From Bosea sp. NBC_00550 (GTDB taxonomy: Bacteria > Pseudomonadota > Alphaproteobacteria > Rhizobiales > Beijerinckiaceae), in assembly GCF_026020075.1 (NCBI RefSeq), contig NZ_CP102772.1:4616501-4680500 (forward strand): DNA of 64,000 nucleotides, in the 5' to 3' direction. Each line of letters starts with the position of its first letter. Within the stretch, counting starts at the first letter, position 1. Under the pieces are notes generated by a model, which was given only the letters and a program-made list of their open reading frames with translations, was not told the origin of the DNA and did no database searches. Positions 1 through 8,871 of the stretch are shown in pieces. Both the position numbers and the translations under genes were made by a program.

Positions 1-1
1 C

Positions 2-223
2 GACGGGGTTCCGCAGCTTCTGGAGAATGGCGAGGCCGGAATTCTTGTTCCGGCTAAGGACCCTATGAAGCTTGCCGACGCGCTCGGCCGGATCGTCGGG
101 AATCCGGAGATCCTGTCCGAATGGAGGGCGCGCAGCCAGAGAAACCTGACGCATCTGACGATAGACCGCGTCGCTCGCGAGACCATGAGCGTCTACGAAG
201 CGGCGGGAGCGGCGCATGCATGA
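2..223 (+). CDS. Glycosyltransferase family 4, C-terminal end (partial)
   Basis: The window opens inside this gene; only the last 73 codons are visible. The segment GVPQLLENGEAGILVP followed by an acidic residue is the typical donor-sugar-binding loop of GT-B fold family 4 glycosyltransferases (the E-N-G-x-x-G pattern), and the helix that follows (ADALGRIVGNPEILSEW) fits the usual last helix. Such enzymes transfer a sugar from a nucleotide sugar in the cytoplasm, usually during exopolysaccharide or lipopolysaccharide assembly. The stop codon overlaps the start of the next gene by 8 bases, so the two are probably co-transcribed. The acceptor and donor cannot be told from this fragment. Confidence 0.75.
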   Translation, partial: DGVPQLLENGEAGILVPAKDPMKLADALGRIVGNPEILSEWRARSQRNLTHLTIDRVARETMSVYEAAGAAHA

Positions 224-1172
224 GCGACGCTCTTCATCCCGGAACCTCGCGCTGCCGCGGCGCGGCCTGCTGAAGGGGATGGCGGCCCTTGCGGCTGCTC
301 CGCTTGCCGTGGCGGGGCCTGCGAGTGGCACGGCTGCCGTCCCCGCAGACCCGCTGGCCGGCAGGGCGCTCTCGTTCAGCGACGACTTTGCCGTTCTCGA
401 TACGAAGCTCTGGCAGGCCGGCCCGAAGGCGACGACATTCGACACCGGCTTCTACGGGCGCTCGGCTTTCGCCCGGATCGACGGCGAGGAAGGGTTCAAC
501 CCCTACGCCATCATCGACGATCCCCTCACGGAGAACGGCAAGGCTCTCCAGATTTCCGCCAAATATATCGGTCGCACGATGAGGGTGCCGGCCTATTACG
601 GAAACGTCCTGCCCGAATATCAGTGGATCTCCGGCAACCTGCAGACGGCGCGTCCCGACGGCACGATCGTCGCCGGCTGGCGGAACGGCTATTTCGAGGC
701 CAGGATTCGCTTTCCCAAGCATCCCCTGAGCTTCCCGGCGTTCTGGCTCATGAACGGCCGCAGCATCCTGCTGCCGAAGACGAGCATCGAGATCGATGTC
801 GTCGAGCACAAGGGCTGGGAGCTCGACCTCTACGGCACCTATCTCCACGAATGGGGGCAGCCCGGCGAACATCATGAGGGCGTCGGCATGCCCACGGGAA
901 CCGACATCACCGCCGGATATTTTCGCTATGGCGTGCTCGTCGAAGGCGCGCGCTGCGTCCCGTATTTCGAGCGACGACCGGTGAGGGACCCCAAATCGGG
1001 CCTCCCCATCGACTGGACGATCGGGCGGGCGCGGCAACTGGACGACCAGGGCGATGTGTTCTGGCCGTTGCTGACCCTCGCCTTGCGCTCGGACGTGCCC
1101 TTTCCCGATCCGCTGAGGGAGGAGGATCGCGAGACCAGCATGCGGGTCGATTACTTCCGCGTCTATGCGTGA
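216..1172 (+). CDS. Secreted GH16-like glycoside hydrolase/transglycosylase
   Basis: A 318-residue protein with an N-terminal twin-arginine-like or Sec signal (R-R-G-L-L-K-G followed by an alanine-rich stretch to about residue 45). The body resembles the beta-sandwich of glycoside hydrolase family 16: the EIDVVE stretch at residues 192-197 matches the family catalytic pattern E-x-D-x-x-E, with E192 as likely nucleophile and E197 as acid/base. The end (MRVDYFRVY) is the usual last strand. GH16 enzymes cut or rearrange beta-glucans and galactans. Lying between a glycosyltransferase and a HAD protein, it probably trims or releases an exported polysaccharide. The overlap with the upstream stop supports this start. 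The substrate is unknown. Confidence 0.75.
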   Translation: MHERRSSSRNLALPRRGLLKGMAALAAAPLAVAGPASGTAAVPADPLAGRALSFSDDFAVLDTKLWQAGPKATTFDTGFYGRSAFARIDGEEGFNPYAIIDDPLTENGKALQISAKYIGRTMRVPAYYGNVLPEYQWISGNLQTARPDGTIVAGWRNGYFEARIRFPKHPLSFPAFWLMNGRSILLPKTSIEIDVVEHKGWELDLYGTYLHEWGQPGEHHEGVGMPTGTDITAGYFRYGVLVEGARCVPYFERRPVRDPKSGLPIDWTIGRARQLDDQGDVFWPLLTLALRSDVPFPDPLREEDRETSMRVDYFRVYA

Positions 1173-1254
1173 GGCCGGTTCAGGCCTGGCAAAGCGCGCT
1201 GCGTCACATGCCTTTGAACGGAGCAGTTGTTGCGGTCCGTCGCAGGAGGTTGAG

Positions 1255-3309
1255 ATGAACGACCTATCCCCGCCGAACGCTGCGCGGGCCGGGCTGGCCT
1301 TCAGTTTCGATGTGTTCGACACATCTCTCTGCCGCCTCCTCCATCTGCCCGAGCATCTTCACCTTGTCGTCGGGCGAAAGCTGCGCCGGCTTGGCCTATC
1401 GAAGCTCAGCGACACCGAATGGCTTTATGCCCGGGCACAGGCCGAGTTCGATCAAAGGCTCACGGTTCCTCACCGCGAGGTCACGCTCGACGATATCTAC
1501 GGCCGCCTGGCCGGCTTTCTCGGCCTGTCGCCGGAGGTCGCGCGTGTCGCGCGCGGAATGGAATTCGAGGAGGAGCTGCGTCTCATCCGCCCGATCGCGT
1601 CGACGCGGAGCAGGGTGGCGGCGCTGGCACGGAGCGGGCAGCCGCTGCTCTTCCTGTCGGATACCTATTTCACGGCGGATGAGGTCGGCCAGCTTCTCGC
1701 CAAGGCCGGCTATGCCCCTCCGATGGCGATCATCTCGTCGTGCGAGGAGCTCAGGAGCAAGATCGATGGCAGCATTTTCGGCCATGTTGCGGGCCGAAAA
1801 AACCTCTCCGGCCTGCGCTTCCAGCATCTGGGCGATAATGCGCTGAGCGATGTCCAGAACGCCCGGGCGAATGGCTGGGAAGCCACGCTGTTCAGCGACT
1901 CCCATTGGACGACCCGCGAGCGGGTGCTGTTCGCATCCGGAGCCGGCGATGTCCTGGCCTCCACCATAGCGGGGTCGGCGCGAGCTGCTCGTCTCGGACA
2001 GGAGGCACCGGTCGATAAGGGCATTCTGACGGCCGCAGCCAGCGTCGTCGGCCCGCTCTTCGCCGCCTATGTCCTGTGGATCCTGCTCGATGTGCTGAAG
2101 CGGGGCGGGCGCGCCATTCATTTCCTCGCGCGCGACGGGCAGGTCCTGGCTGCTATCTGCGAGCGCTTCGTCCGTTGGCTCGGCGTCGACGTGGCCGTGC
2201 ATTACACCTACGCGTCGCGCCAGGCCTTCCTGCTGCCGGCGCTGCCCGACGATGATGACGAAGAGATGGTCGATCAGGCGTTGGCGCTGGCCTATTACGA
2301 CCGCATCTCCCTCGCCGAAGCTTTGCTCTCCCTGAGCTATCCTCGCGGCGATATCGATCTGATCGCCCAGGCCTCGAGCGTCGATCCGGGTACGCCGCGC
2401 ACGGAACTGAGCGAGAACGACAGGGACCGGCTGAAAGAGGTGCTGCTGCGGCCGCTGTGGCTGGCTCCCCTGCGCGAGCGGGTCCGGCAGGCGCGGGCGG
2501 CGACCACGGCCTATCTTGAAACCAAGGATTTCTTTGCCGCAGACGACGCCCATATCGTCGATCTGGGTTGGCGTGGCACGACGCAGAGGCGGCTTCAGCC
2601 GGTCGTCGGCGATCGTGTCAGTCTCGTTGGCTATTACATGGGGCTCAGCACCACGGTGCTCGGGCCGGAGGCGCGGACGTGCATATGGATGCCGAGCGCG
2701 CCGTGGAAGACCGCGCTGCTCGAGGTGATGGCCGCGGCGGATCATACGAGCGTGAAGGGCTTCGGATTGTCCGAGGGTGGGGAGCCGGTCTGCGTTCCAC
2801 TGCTGCAGGACGATACGGTTCTGGTCGCATGGGGCGCGCGCCAGCAGCAGGAGATCGCGCTTCGGTTCGTCGATTACCTGACGGATGCGGTCGAGCGCGA
2901 CCATTACGAGCCCGCGGAGCTTTACGAAGCCCTCGAAAGCGCCGCTCTGGCGGCATATCGGCACTTCATGCTGTCGCCGAGCTGGGCGGAGGCTGAGGCC
3001 TATGGGGCGATCCTGCATCAGGAGGATGTCAATCACCTCAAATCGCGGGAGCTCGCTCAACGGCTGAAGAGCCTGGACGTCGTCCGTCATCTGGTGAACC
3101 GCGGCGCGAAAGGGGCGGTGACGAGTTGGTACACCGGTTCCCTGGCGCGATCGCGGGACCAGCTCATACCCGCGCTGATTTCCCGCGGCATCGACAAGGC
3201 GATCGAGCTGGAAGCGCGCCTCCGGACCAAGCGCCGGAACGGGGCAGCGCGCCGGCGGGCGAAGGACGTTCTTGAGGCAAGCGCCGGACGCCGAAAGAGC
3301 TCGACGTGA
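1255..3309 (+). CDS. HAD-superfamily protein of polysaccharide loci (COG5610-like)
   Basis: The ATG at 1255 is chosen because a strong ribosome site (AGGAGG) lies just upstream; this gives 684 residues. The N-terminal third is a HAD phosphatase-type domain: motif I is DVFDT (D19 and D22), motif II LLFLSDTYF, motif IV HLGDNALSDV. The remaining roughly 400 residues are family-specific and contain a conserved-looking DLGWRGT segment. Large two-part HAD proteins like this are typical of capsule, O-antigen or exopolysaccharide clusters, often beside glycosyltransferases. The biochemical reaction is not established, so phosphatase activity on a sugar phosphate is only inferred. No membrane segment or signal is seen. 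Confidence 0.7.
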   Translation: MNDLSPPNAARAGLAFSFDVFDTSLCRLLHLPEHLHLVVGRKLRRLGLSKLSDTEWLYARAQAEFDQRLTVPHREVTLDDIYGRLAGFLGLSPEVARVARGMEFEEELRLIRPIASTRSRVAALARSGQPLLFLSDTYFTADEVGQLLAKAGYAPPMAIISSCEELRSKIDGSIFGHVAGRKNLSGLRFQHLGDNALSDVQNARANGWEATLFSDSHWTTRERVLFASGAGDVLASTIAGSARAARLGQEAPVDKGILTAAASVVGPLFAAYVLWILLDVLKRGGRAIHFLARDGQVLAAICERFVRWLGVDVAVHYTYASRQAFLLPALPDDDDEEMVDQALALAYYDRISLAEALLSLSYPRGDIDLIAQASSVDPGTPRTELSENDRDRLKEVLLRPLWLAPLRERVRQARAATTAYLETKDFFAADDAHIVDLGWRGTTQRRLQPVVGDRVSLVGYYMGLSTTVLGPEARTCIWMPSAPWKTALLEVMAAADHTSVKGFGLSEGGEPVCVPLLQDDTVLVAWGARQQQEIALRFVDYLTDAVERDHYEPAELYEALESAALAAYRHFMLSPSWAEAEAYGAILHQEDVNHLKSRELAQRLKSLDVVRHLVNRGAKGAVTSWYTGSLARSRDQLIPALISRGIDKAIELEARLRTKRRNGAARRRAKDVLEASAGRRKSST

Positions 3310-3334
3310 TCATTCTTCGCCGCCGCTTAACTGG

Positions 3335-3351
3335 GCGGCCAGGAAGGCCGC
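3335..3351. terminator. Short GC hairpin between convergent genes
   Basis: A 6-bp perfect stem (GCGGCC/GGCCGC) with a 5-base loop lies in the 126-base gap between the HAD gene and the convergent siderophore-reductase gene. There is no T-run after it on either strand, so it is at best a weak or factor-assisted terminator. Confidence 0.3.
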
Positions 3352-3435
3352 TGGCTAAAGATGCGTCTCGGTCACGCCCTGCAATCGCTGCGGCTGGTTG
3401 CAGCATGAGCGCGTGTGGCAGCACCCTTTTTCTGA

Positions 3436-4575
3436 TTATGGAAGATAGGCTTCGCTGCCCACTGCGATGATGTCCTCCTCGCTCATGCTGCGATGCCAGT
3501 GCGAGTAGAGGACGCGCCGGTCGGCCGGCAGCCCGACTTCCTCCCTGAGATGGCGGTGGATGGCGCGAAAGGCCTGGAACTCGCAACCGCCCCAGAAGAA
3601 TGCCGATGCCAGATCATCAGGCCATGCGGATGCGCGTACGGCATCCACAAGCACGGTCGACAGTCCCGGCGCAGCCTCCGCGCGATGCAGCCAGCGCAAC
3701 GCGATGCCGGGCGGATGCCGCAGCTGTTGCTCGTCCTCGGCGCCGCCGACTTCGACCAAGGCGATGCCACGAGCCTGTGCGTGGAGATCAGCTAGAATCC
3801 GGGCGATGCCCGGCAGACCTGTCTCGTCCCCCGCCAGCATATACCATTCGGCAGGCTTGGGCCCTTTGGCCGCCGGGCCGAGGATGCCGGCCATGCTGCC
3901 GGGGCGGGCTTCGATCGCCCATCGCGTTGCCGGGCCGGGCGTCGGGTGGAGGGAGAAGTCGATCGTGATCGTCCCCGCCGCCGCGTCGATCTCGCGGATC
4001 GTATAGACGCGGGACGGCAAGGGCCCCGATTCCGGCCAGATGATCTTCCCGTCATTGCCGAGCATCGGCCATTGGGGATCGTCGATCCCCTCGGGCTGGA
4101 ACAGCAGGCGGCAATGGATCTGGTCGGGGCGGTCGAAGCGGACGAGGTTCTCGCCCGAGAAGACGATGCGCCGCAGGCGAGGAGACATATCCTCGATCTG
4201 CCGAACCCGCAGGATGCGCAGGTCATCGGGGAGCGAAGGCCCCGTCGCGTCGCCCTGCCAGTCGATGACGAGTTGCTCCGACCGCGCAATGAATTCGATC
4301 GGGCCGGCCAGCGCATGTTTCAGGCGGTTGAGATGCGTCGGCTCGTCGGTGCCGACCGTGAGGGTCAGCGTGCCCCGGCCCGCAGCGACCGTGGCGACAC
4401 CCAATGGCGAGGAAACGGTGTATCCGCCACGGTCGGGCATGACCTCCATGTCATGCGTCGCGATCGAGTCCAGGATGTCGGGCAGGAAGGCGGATACCCG
4501 CGGGAACGCGATCACAGCCTTGGCAGCGAATCGTAAGGTTGTCGGACTGGATATCGGCTTTACGGCGGCGGTCAC
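3436..4575 (-). CDS. Siderophore-interacting protein (ferric-siderophore reductase) with N-terminal DUF2218
   Basis: The likely start is the GTG at 4575, whose GTGA overlaps the stop of the upstream gene, giving 379 residues; an ATG at 4602 would add nine residues and a longer overlap. Residues 1-100 match DUF2218, the rest the ViuB/SIP family: an FAD-binding barrel with the R-V-Y-T flavin motif, then a reductase domain ending in FFWGGCEFQAFRAIHRHL and YSHWHRSMSEED, where the family has its conserved helix and tryptophan. SIP proteins reduce Fe(III)-siderophores in the cytoplasm using NAD(P)H or ferredoxin to release iron. It is the last gene of a receptor/binding-protein/reductase operon. 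Confidence 0.9.
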   Translation of the reverse strand: MTAAVKPISSPTTLRFAAKAVIAFPRVSAFLPDILDSIATHDMEVMPDRGGYTVSSPLGVATVAAGRGTLTLTVGTDEPTHLNRLKHALAGPIEFIARSEQLVIDWQGDATGPSLPDDLRILRVRQIEDMSPRLRRIVFSGENLVRFDRPDQIHCRLLFQPEGIDDPQWPMLGNDGKIIWPESGPLPSRVYTIREIDAAAGTITIDFSLHPTPGPATRWAIEARPGSMAGILGPAAKGPKPAEWYMLAGDETGLPGIARILADLHAQARGIALVEVGGAEDEQQLRHPPGIALRWLHRAEAAPGLSTVLVDAVRASAWPDDLASAFFWGGCEFQAFRAIHRHLREEVGLPADRRVLYSHWHRSMSEEDIIAVGSEAYLP

Positions 4576-5705
4576 GGATCGGCTCCGTCGAGGTTTGCCC
4601 ATAACGGGCCGGCGAGGGGTTGCGAAAGGAAGCGGCGATTGATCTCGGCCAGCGTCGCCGCCGGGTTGAGATCGCCGCACAATTCCGGGTGGAGCCACTT
4701 GGCGGCGAGCTCGACGAAGACGATGTTGAGCGCCGGAACCGTGATCAGGCCGGTCCAGATCCCGTGGACGCGACGGTCGCGGATGGCGGGCAGGGACGCG
4801 AACCCGGTCCGCTCGGTCAGCCGCTGCAGGCCGCGGCGCCCGGCCCGCGGGTCGAGACCCGGCCCGATGGCCGGGCGCGTCGCGGACGCATAGCCTCCGC
4901 CGGTCGCGATATAGGCCTGCGGTTGCTGCGCCAGCAGCTGCTCCGTCGACAGCTTCGCGGTCCACGGTGCATCGAGCCCGTCGAGCGAGCGGCCGCCGGC
5001 GTCGATGAGCAGCTCTCCCCAGATCCGGGTTCCCGCAGCCCAGCAGCACTCGTCGTAGAGCGACATGATTTCGAGATAGGTTTTGACCGGCTTGGCGCGG
5101 GACAGGCGCCGGGAGACGGCCTCGAACCGTTGATCGACGAAGGCGATAATCTCTTCGGAGCGGGCGGGCTCCCCGAGGATGGCGCCCCACATGCGCAGCT
5201 GGGCCGCAAGCCCCTGTCGCGGCGAGCGCCGGCTCTCGGACGGGGAGTTGCTGGCGGAGTCGCTGAACACCAGCGGAATGCCGAACTGTGCCAACCGTTC
5301 GACCGCCGCCTGCGGATCGCCGCCCGGCGCCATGAAGGCGGTGGCGATGACGAGATCGGGCGCGAGCGAAAGGATGCCTTCCAGCGAAAGCGTGTCGGCC
5401 GTCTGCTTGCCGACGAGCACGATCGGATGGCCGGCCGAGCGCTCGAAGCTGTCCCGCAGCAGATCGCTGTCGAAGCGCTCAGGCGCCGCCCAGCCGACGA
5501 CCAGTTCCGCGGGGCGAGGGTGGAACAGCGCCATCGTCAGGAGGTCGCGCCCTTCGAGCAGCACGATCCGGCGTGGCGCTCGCGGCAGGGTGACGGTCCT
5601 GCCGAGCATGTCGACGACGGAAAGGCTGTCGTCGCGCGAGAGTGATGGCTGCGCGATCAACGCGGCCATCGTTCCCAGGGCGGTTCGGCGTGTCGGCAGG
5701 TGCAT
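4572..5705 (-). CDS. Periplasmic iron-siderophore binding protein (FecB/FhuD-like)
   Basis: About 377 residues from the ATG at 5705, which sits 8 bases after the receptor stop codon. The N-terminus has a twin-arginine-like signal (TRRTALGTMAAL). The fold is the helix-backbone class III binding protein (Peripla_BP_2): a VVDMLGRTVTLPRAPRRIV opening, the first lobe, and the family-typical WAAGTRIWGELLIDAGG region in the second lobe. It should carry a ferric siderophore from the outer-membrane receptor to an inner-membrane permease. No FecC/FecD or FecE partner is in this operon; the FecCD-type permease at 57017-58060 is under a B12 riboswitch and is probably unrelated. Confidence 0.85.
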   Translation of the reverse strand: MHLPTRRTALGTMAALIAQPSLSRDDSLSVVDMLGRTVTLPRAPRRIVLLEGRDLLTMALFHPRPAELVVGWAAPERFDSDLLRDSFERSAGHPIVLVGKQTADTLSLEGILSLAPDLVIATAFMAPGGDPQAAVERLAQFGIPLVFSDSASNSPSESRRSPRQGLAAQLRMWGAILGEPARSEEIIAFVDQRFEAVSRRLSRAKPVKTYLEIMSLYDECCWAAGTRIWGELLIDAGGRSLDGLDAPWTAKLSTEQLLAQQPQAYIATGGGYASATRPAIGPGLDPRAGRRGLQRLTERTGFASLPAIRDRRVHGIWTGLITVPALNIVFVELAAKWLHPELCGDLNPAATLAEINRRFLSQPLAGPLWANLDGADP

Positions 5706-5713
5706 CGGCAGCT

Positions 5714-7870
5714 TCACCACCGGTAGCGCAGGCCGGCCAGAACCTCTCGGCCGGCGCCGAACTGGCAATAAATATTGGAGCTGCAGCTCGTGTAGTAGTC
5801 CTTGTCGAACAGGTTGGAGACGTTGAGCGTGGCTTCCGCCCCCTTCAGCGAGGCGTGCAGCTTCGCGAGGTCATAGCGGATGGCGGCATCGACGACGGCG
5901 TAGCTGGGCGTGCGAATGGTGTTGGCATCGTCGGCGAAGCTCGCGCCCACGACGCGCACGCCGCCGCCGATCGAAAGCCCCGCCAGCGGCCCTGTCGCGA
6001 AGCGATAGTTGGCCCAGAGCGAGCCGAACTGGGTCGGTACGGCCTGGGGTCGCTTGCCGATCGTGGTCGCGACGGTGGAGCGGGTGACCTCGGTATCGAG
6101 CACGGTTACCGCCGCGATGATGTCGAGACCCTCCAGAACCTCGCCCCGCGCCTCGAATTCGAGCCCGCGCGAGCGGATTTCTCCCTGCTGCACGTTGAAG
6201 CTGGGCATCGCTCCCGGGGTCAGCACGTTCTGCTGCCTGATGTCGAAAGCGGAGAAGGTCAGAAGCGCGTTCATGAAGCCGGGCTGATACTTCAGGCCGG
6301 CCTCGTATTGCTCACCGGTCTTCGGCCGAAATGGAACGCCCACGGCATCGACTCCGATGGTCGGTTCGAAGGAGGTGGAGTAGCTGACATAGGGCGCAAG
6401 GCCGTTGTCGAAGAGATAGAGCAGGCCCGCCCGATAGCTGGTCTTCTCGCTGGACTGGCTCTGCTTCGTTCCGGTCAGGCGGTTAAGCGTCGACTGCTCG
6501 GTCCAGTCGTGCCGAAGGCCCAGCGTCGCGCGGAATCCGCCGAGCTTGATCTGGTCCTGCAGGTAAACTCCGGCCTGGGTGAGATCCTGCTTGCTGTCGA
6601 TGATGGTCGCGAGCGGCCCGGCCGGCTGATAATAGCTCGGCGAGACGACGTTCAGCGTCGTTGCCGGCCCGAACCTGTACTGCCAGTTGCTGCCGCCGTT
6701 CTGATAGTCGACGCCGGTCAGAAGCGTATGCTCGGCATTGAGGGTCCGCAGATTGAACCGCAGGTGGTTGTCGGTCGATAGCCGGCGCGCATCCTCGATC
6801 GAGTTGAGCGCGATGCGCGGGATCGTGCCGGCCGCGCTGATCGGGCCGGCCATCTGCAGCGAGCGGAAATTGGTGTCGACCTCGCCATAGCGCAGGCTCG
6901 AATGCAGGCTCACCGTGTCGTTGAAGCGATGCTCGAGGCTGTAGCCGACGCCGTATTGCTCGCGCTTGAAGCTGTCGAAGCCGGGATCGCCGATATTGAG
7001 GTCCCGGTTGAGGAGGGCCCGGTAGTTGGGCGCCAGGAAGCGGGAGTAGAGCGAGTTGAAATAGCCGCCCTTCGGATCGCGCTGGTAAAAGCCGGAGACC
7101 GTCAGCCGCGTATCGCTCGTGGGCTGCCAGGTCAGCCCCGGCGCGATGCCGAACCGCTGCTCCTCGACGTCGTCGTAGCGCGTGTCGGCAAGGCGGCCGA
7201 TGGTGCTGAGGCTGTACGAGAACTTGCCCTCGCGGTCGATCGGCCCCTGGCTGGTGAAGCCGCTCTGGACCCGGCCATGGCTGCCGGCCTCGACGCGCAA
7301 TTCGTTATAGGGCGTGGTGCTCGGCATCCGGCTGATCTGGTTCACGAGCCCGCCCGGGCTGATCTGGCCGTAGAGCAGCGCGGACGGACCCTTGATCACC
7401 TCGATGCGGTCGAGCAGGAACGGATCGATCGAGGTCACCGCGAAGGCCTGTCCGCGCGGCAGCCTGAGCCCGTCCAGGAAGCCGACGAAGTCCGTCGCGG
7501 TGCCGAAGCCGCCGAAGCCGCGCAGGAAGACGCTGTCGTAGCGCGAGGTCGCGTCACGCTCGGAGAGCACGCCGGCGGTATAGCGCAGGGCGTTTCCCAC
7601 CGTCTGCGGGTTCTGGTCGTCGAGCTGCCGGCGCGTCACCGTCGAGATCGCCTGCGGGGTTTCCAGGACGGGCGTCGCGGTCTTGGTCGCCGTGGCGGTC
7701 GTGCGGCGGGCGTATTCGTCGCGGCTGTCCGAGCGCTCCCCCGTCACGACGAGCGTGTCGAGCTGGAAGGGTTGCGCGTCGGCACGCGTTTGCGCCCCCG
7801 CGATCCCCGATCCGGCGAAGAGTGCCAGCACGCATACCGATGTGGAAAGATGTGAAACCCGTGACGTCAT
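5714..7870 (-). CDS. TonB-dependent siderophore receptor (FhuA/FpvA type)
   Basis: A 718-residue outer-membrane receptor: Sec signal (residues 1-27, ending at A-G-A-Q), a TonB-box region (DTLVVTG), a plug domain (ETPQAISTVTRRQLDDQNPQTV, then GRQ-like LRGFGGFG and IEVIKGPSALLYGQ), and a 22-strand barrel ending in an aromatic residue (LAGLRYRW). The plug sequence is that of TonB-siderophore receptors. Energy from TonB/ExbBD pulls ferric siderophore across the outer membrane. It heads the operon with the binding protein and reductase and diverges from a TetR gene. A palindrome and a half-match to the rhizobial Irr box lie upstream. Confidence 0.93.
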   Translation of the reverse strand: MTSRVSHLSTSVCVLALFAGSGIAGAQTRADAQPFQLDTLVVTGERSDSRDEYARRTTATATKTATPVLETPQAISTVTRRQLDDQNPQTVGNALRYTAGVLSERDATSRYDSVFLRGFGGFGTATDFVGFLDGLRLPRGQAFAVTSIDPFLLDRIEVIKGPSALLYGQISPGGLVNQISRMPSTTPYNELRVEAGSHGRVQSGFTSQGPIDREGKFSYSLSTIGRLADTRYDDVEEQRFGIAPGLTWQPTSDTRLTVSGFYQRDPKGGYFNSLYSRFLAPNYRALLNRDLNIGDPGFDSFKREQYGVGYSLEHRFNDTVSLHSSLRYGEVDTNFRSLQMAGPISAAGTIPRIALNSIEDARRLSTDNHLRFNLRTLNAEHTLLTGVDYQNGGSNWQYRFGPATTLNVVSPSYYQPAGPLATIIDSKQDLTQAGVYLQDQIKLGGFRATLGLRHDWTEQSTLNRLTGTKQSQSSEKTSYRAGLLYLFDNGLAPYVSYSTSFEPTIGVDAVGVPFRPKTGEQYEAGLKYQPGFMNALLTFSAFDIRQQNVLTPGAMPSFNVQQGEIRSRGLEFEARGEVLEGLDIIAAVTVLDTEVTRSTVATTIGKRPQAVPTQFGSLWANYRFATGPLAGLSIGGGVRVVGASFADDANTIRTPSYAVVDAAIRYDLAKLHASLKGAEATLNVSNLFDKDYYTSCSSNIYCQFGAGREVLAGLRYRW

Positions 7871-7910
7871 AGCGGCAGCCCCAGCAAGCGCGATCGCTCT
7901 CGCCTAAACA

Positions 7911-7934
7911 AAACGGGACTTACCTGTCCAGTTT
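7911..7934. promoter_or_regulatory. 24-bp imperfect palindrome, candidate TetR operator
   Basis: Two 9-base arms (AAACGGGAC and GTCCAGTTT) are inverted repeats with a single mismatch and a 6-base spacer. The site lies in the 119-base gap between the TonB receptor and the TetR gene, about 40 bases from the receptor start and 55 from the regulator start. Size and symmetry fit a TetR-family dimer site. That this TetR binds it is inference. A second short dyad, CTTGA-TTT-TCAAG, lies at 7941-7953, and TTTAGAA (minus strand, 7961-7955) matches one half of the Irr-type iron control element. Confidence 0.55.
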
Positions 7935-7989
7935 ATTTTCCTTGATTTTCAAGCTTCTAAACTGTGTAGCCGTGAGCTAAGGAAGCATC

Positions 7990-8676
7990 ATGTCCGCCGC
8001 TCCTCCCTCTTCCTCACCGCCCAAAGCCTCGCCTGCGAAGGGTTCCCGGCGCCTGGGAAAGGGCGGCAGGCCATCCAAGGCGCGCGAAGGCCAGATTTCC
8101 GATGCGATCCTCGATCTCGCCTCGGAGATGTTCGCCAGCCAGGGCTATGCCGCCACCTCTGTGGAGCGGCTTGCCGTGACCTGCCGGGTCGGCAAGGACA
8201 CCATCTATCGCCGGTTTCCCTCCAAGCGGGCGTTGTTCGATGCCGTGATCGAGCGATTGCGGTCCCGGGTTCTCCAGCGCCTGGAGGCGGTCGCCAGCGA
8301 GGCGGGAACCGGCATCGAGCGCCTGCGGCGGACCGCACGCTGGTTCCTCACCGTCAATGTCGAAGCCGAATTGACGGCATTCAAGCGCATCGCCTTCAGC
8401 GAAGCCCTTCTGCTCGATGGCGCTCTAGCTGCAAAGACGCCCGACCCGATCGTCGAGCGCCTGACCGACATCGTGCGCGACGCACAGGACGAGGGCGCGA
8501 TCGCGGAAGGCGAGGCCGAATTCATCGCGGACCAGCTCATCCATGCCGTTGCGACCGGCCCCTCGATCGACGCCATGCTCGGCGGCACGGCCTATGCGAC
8601 GGCGGAGGCGCAGGACGCGTTCTTCGAGAAGGCCTGGGCTCTGTTCCTGAAGGGCGCGGCCGACGGATCGCGTTGA
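7990..8676 (+). CDS. TetR/AcrR-family transcriptional regulator
   Basis: A 228-residue regulator. After a basic, disordered N-terminus of about 30 residues comes the TetR HTH domain: AILDLASEMFASQGYAATSV, then the recognition region VGKDTIYRRFPSKRALFDAV. The C-terminal ligand domain (FLTVNVEAELTAFKRIAFSEA) resembles the AefR-like type. An AAGGAAG ribosome site precedes the ATG. It probably represses itself and the divergent siderophore receptor through the palindrome at 7911-7934, although the neighbouring importer at 8872 is also a possible target. The ligand is unknown. Confidence 0.88.
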   Translation: MSAAPPSSSPPKASPAKGSRRLGKGGRPSKAREGQISDAILDLASEMFASQGYAATSVERLAVTCRVGKDTIYRRFPSKRALFDAVIERLRSRVLQRLEAVASEAGTGIERLRRTARWFLTVNVEAELTAFKRIAFSEALLLDGALAAKTPDPIVERLTDIVRDAQDEGAIAEGEAEFIADQLIHAVATGPSIDAMLGGTAYATAEAQDAFFEKAWALFLKGAADGSR

Positions 8677-8871
8677 GATCGACGCCGGTCGGGGAATTCC
8701 GCTCTGCTCAGCAGCTCGCATGAGAGCCGCGCCGACGATGGAAATTGCTGCGCCGCCGGGGAGCGGGAGAGGATCTCTATCGATATCGCCGTGGATTTGA
8801 AGGCCTTTTCCGGATAGCCCGCGTTATTTTGGCGCCAATCTCGAAGTCTCGAAGACAAGGGCGTCGCTTTC

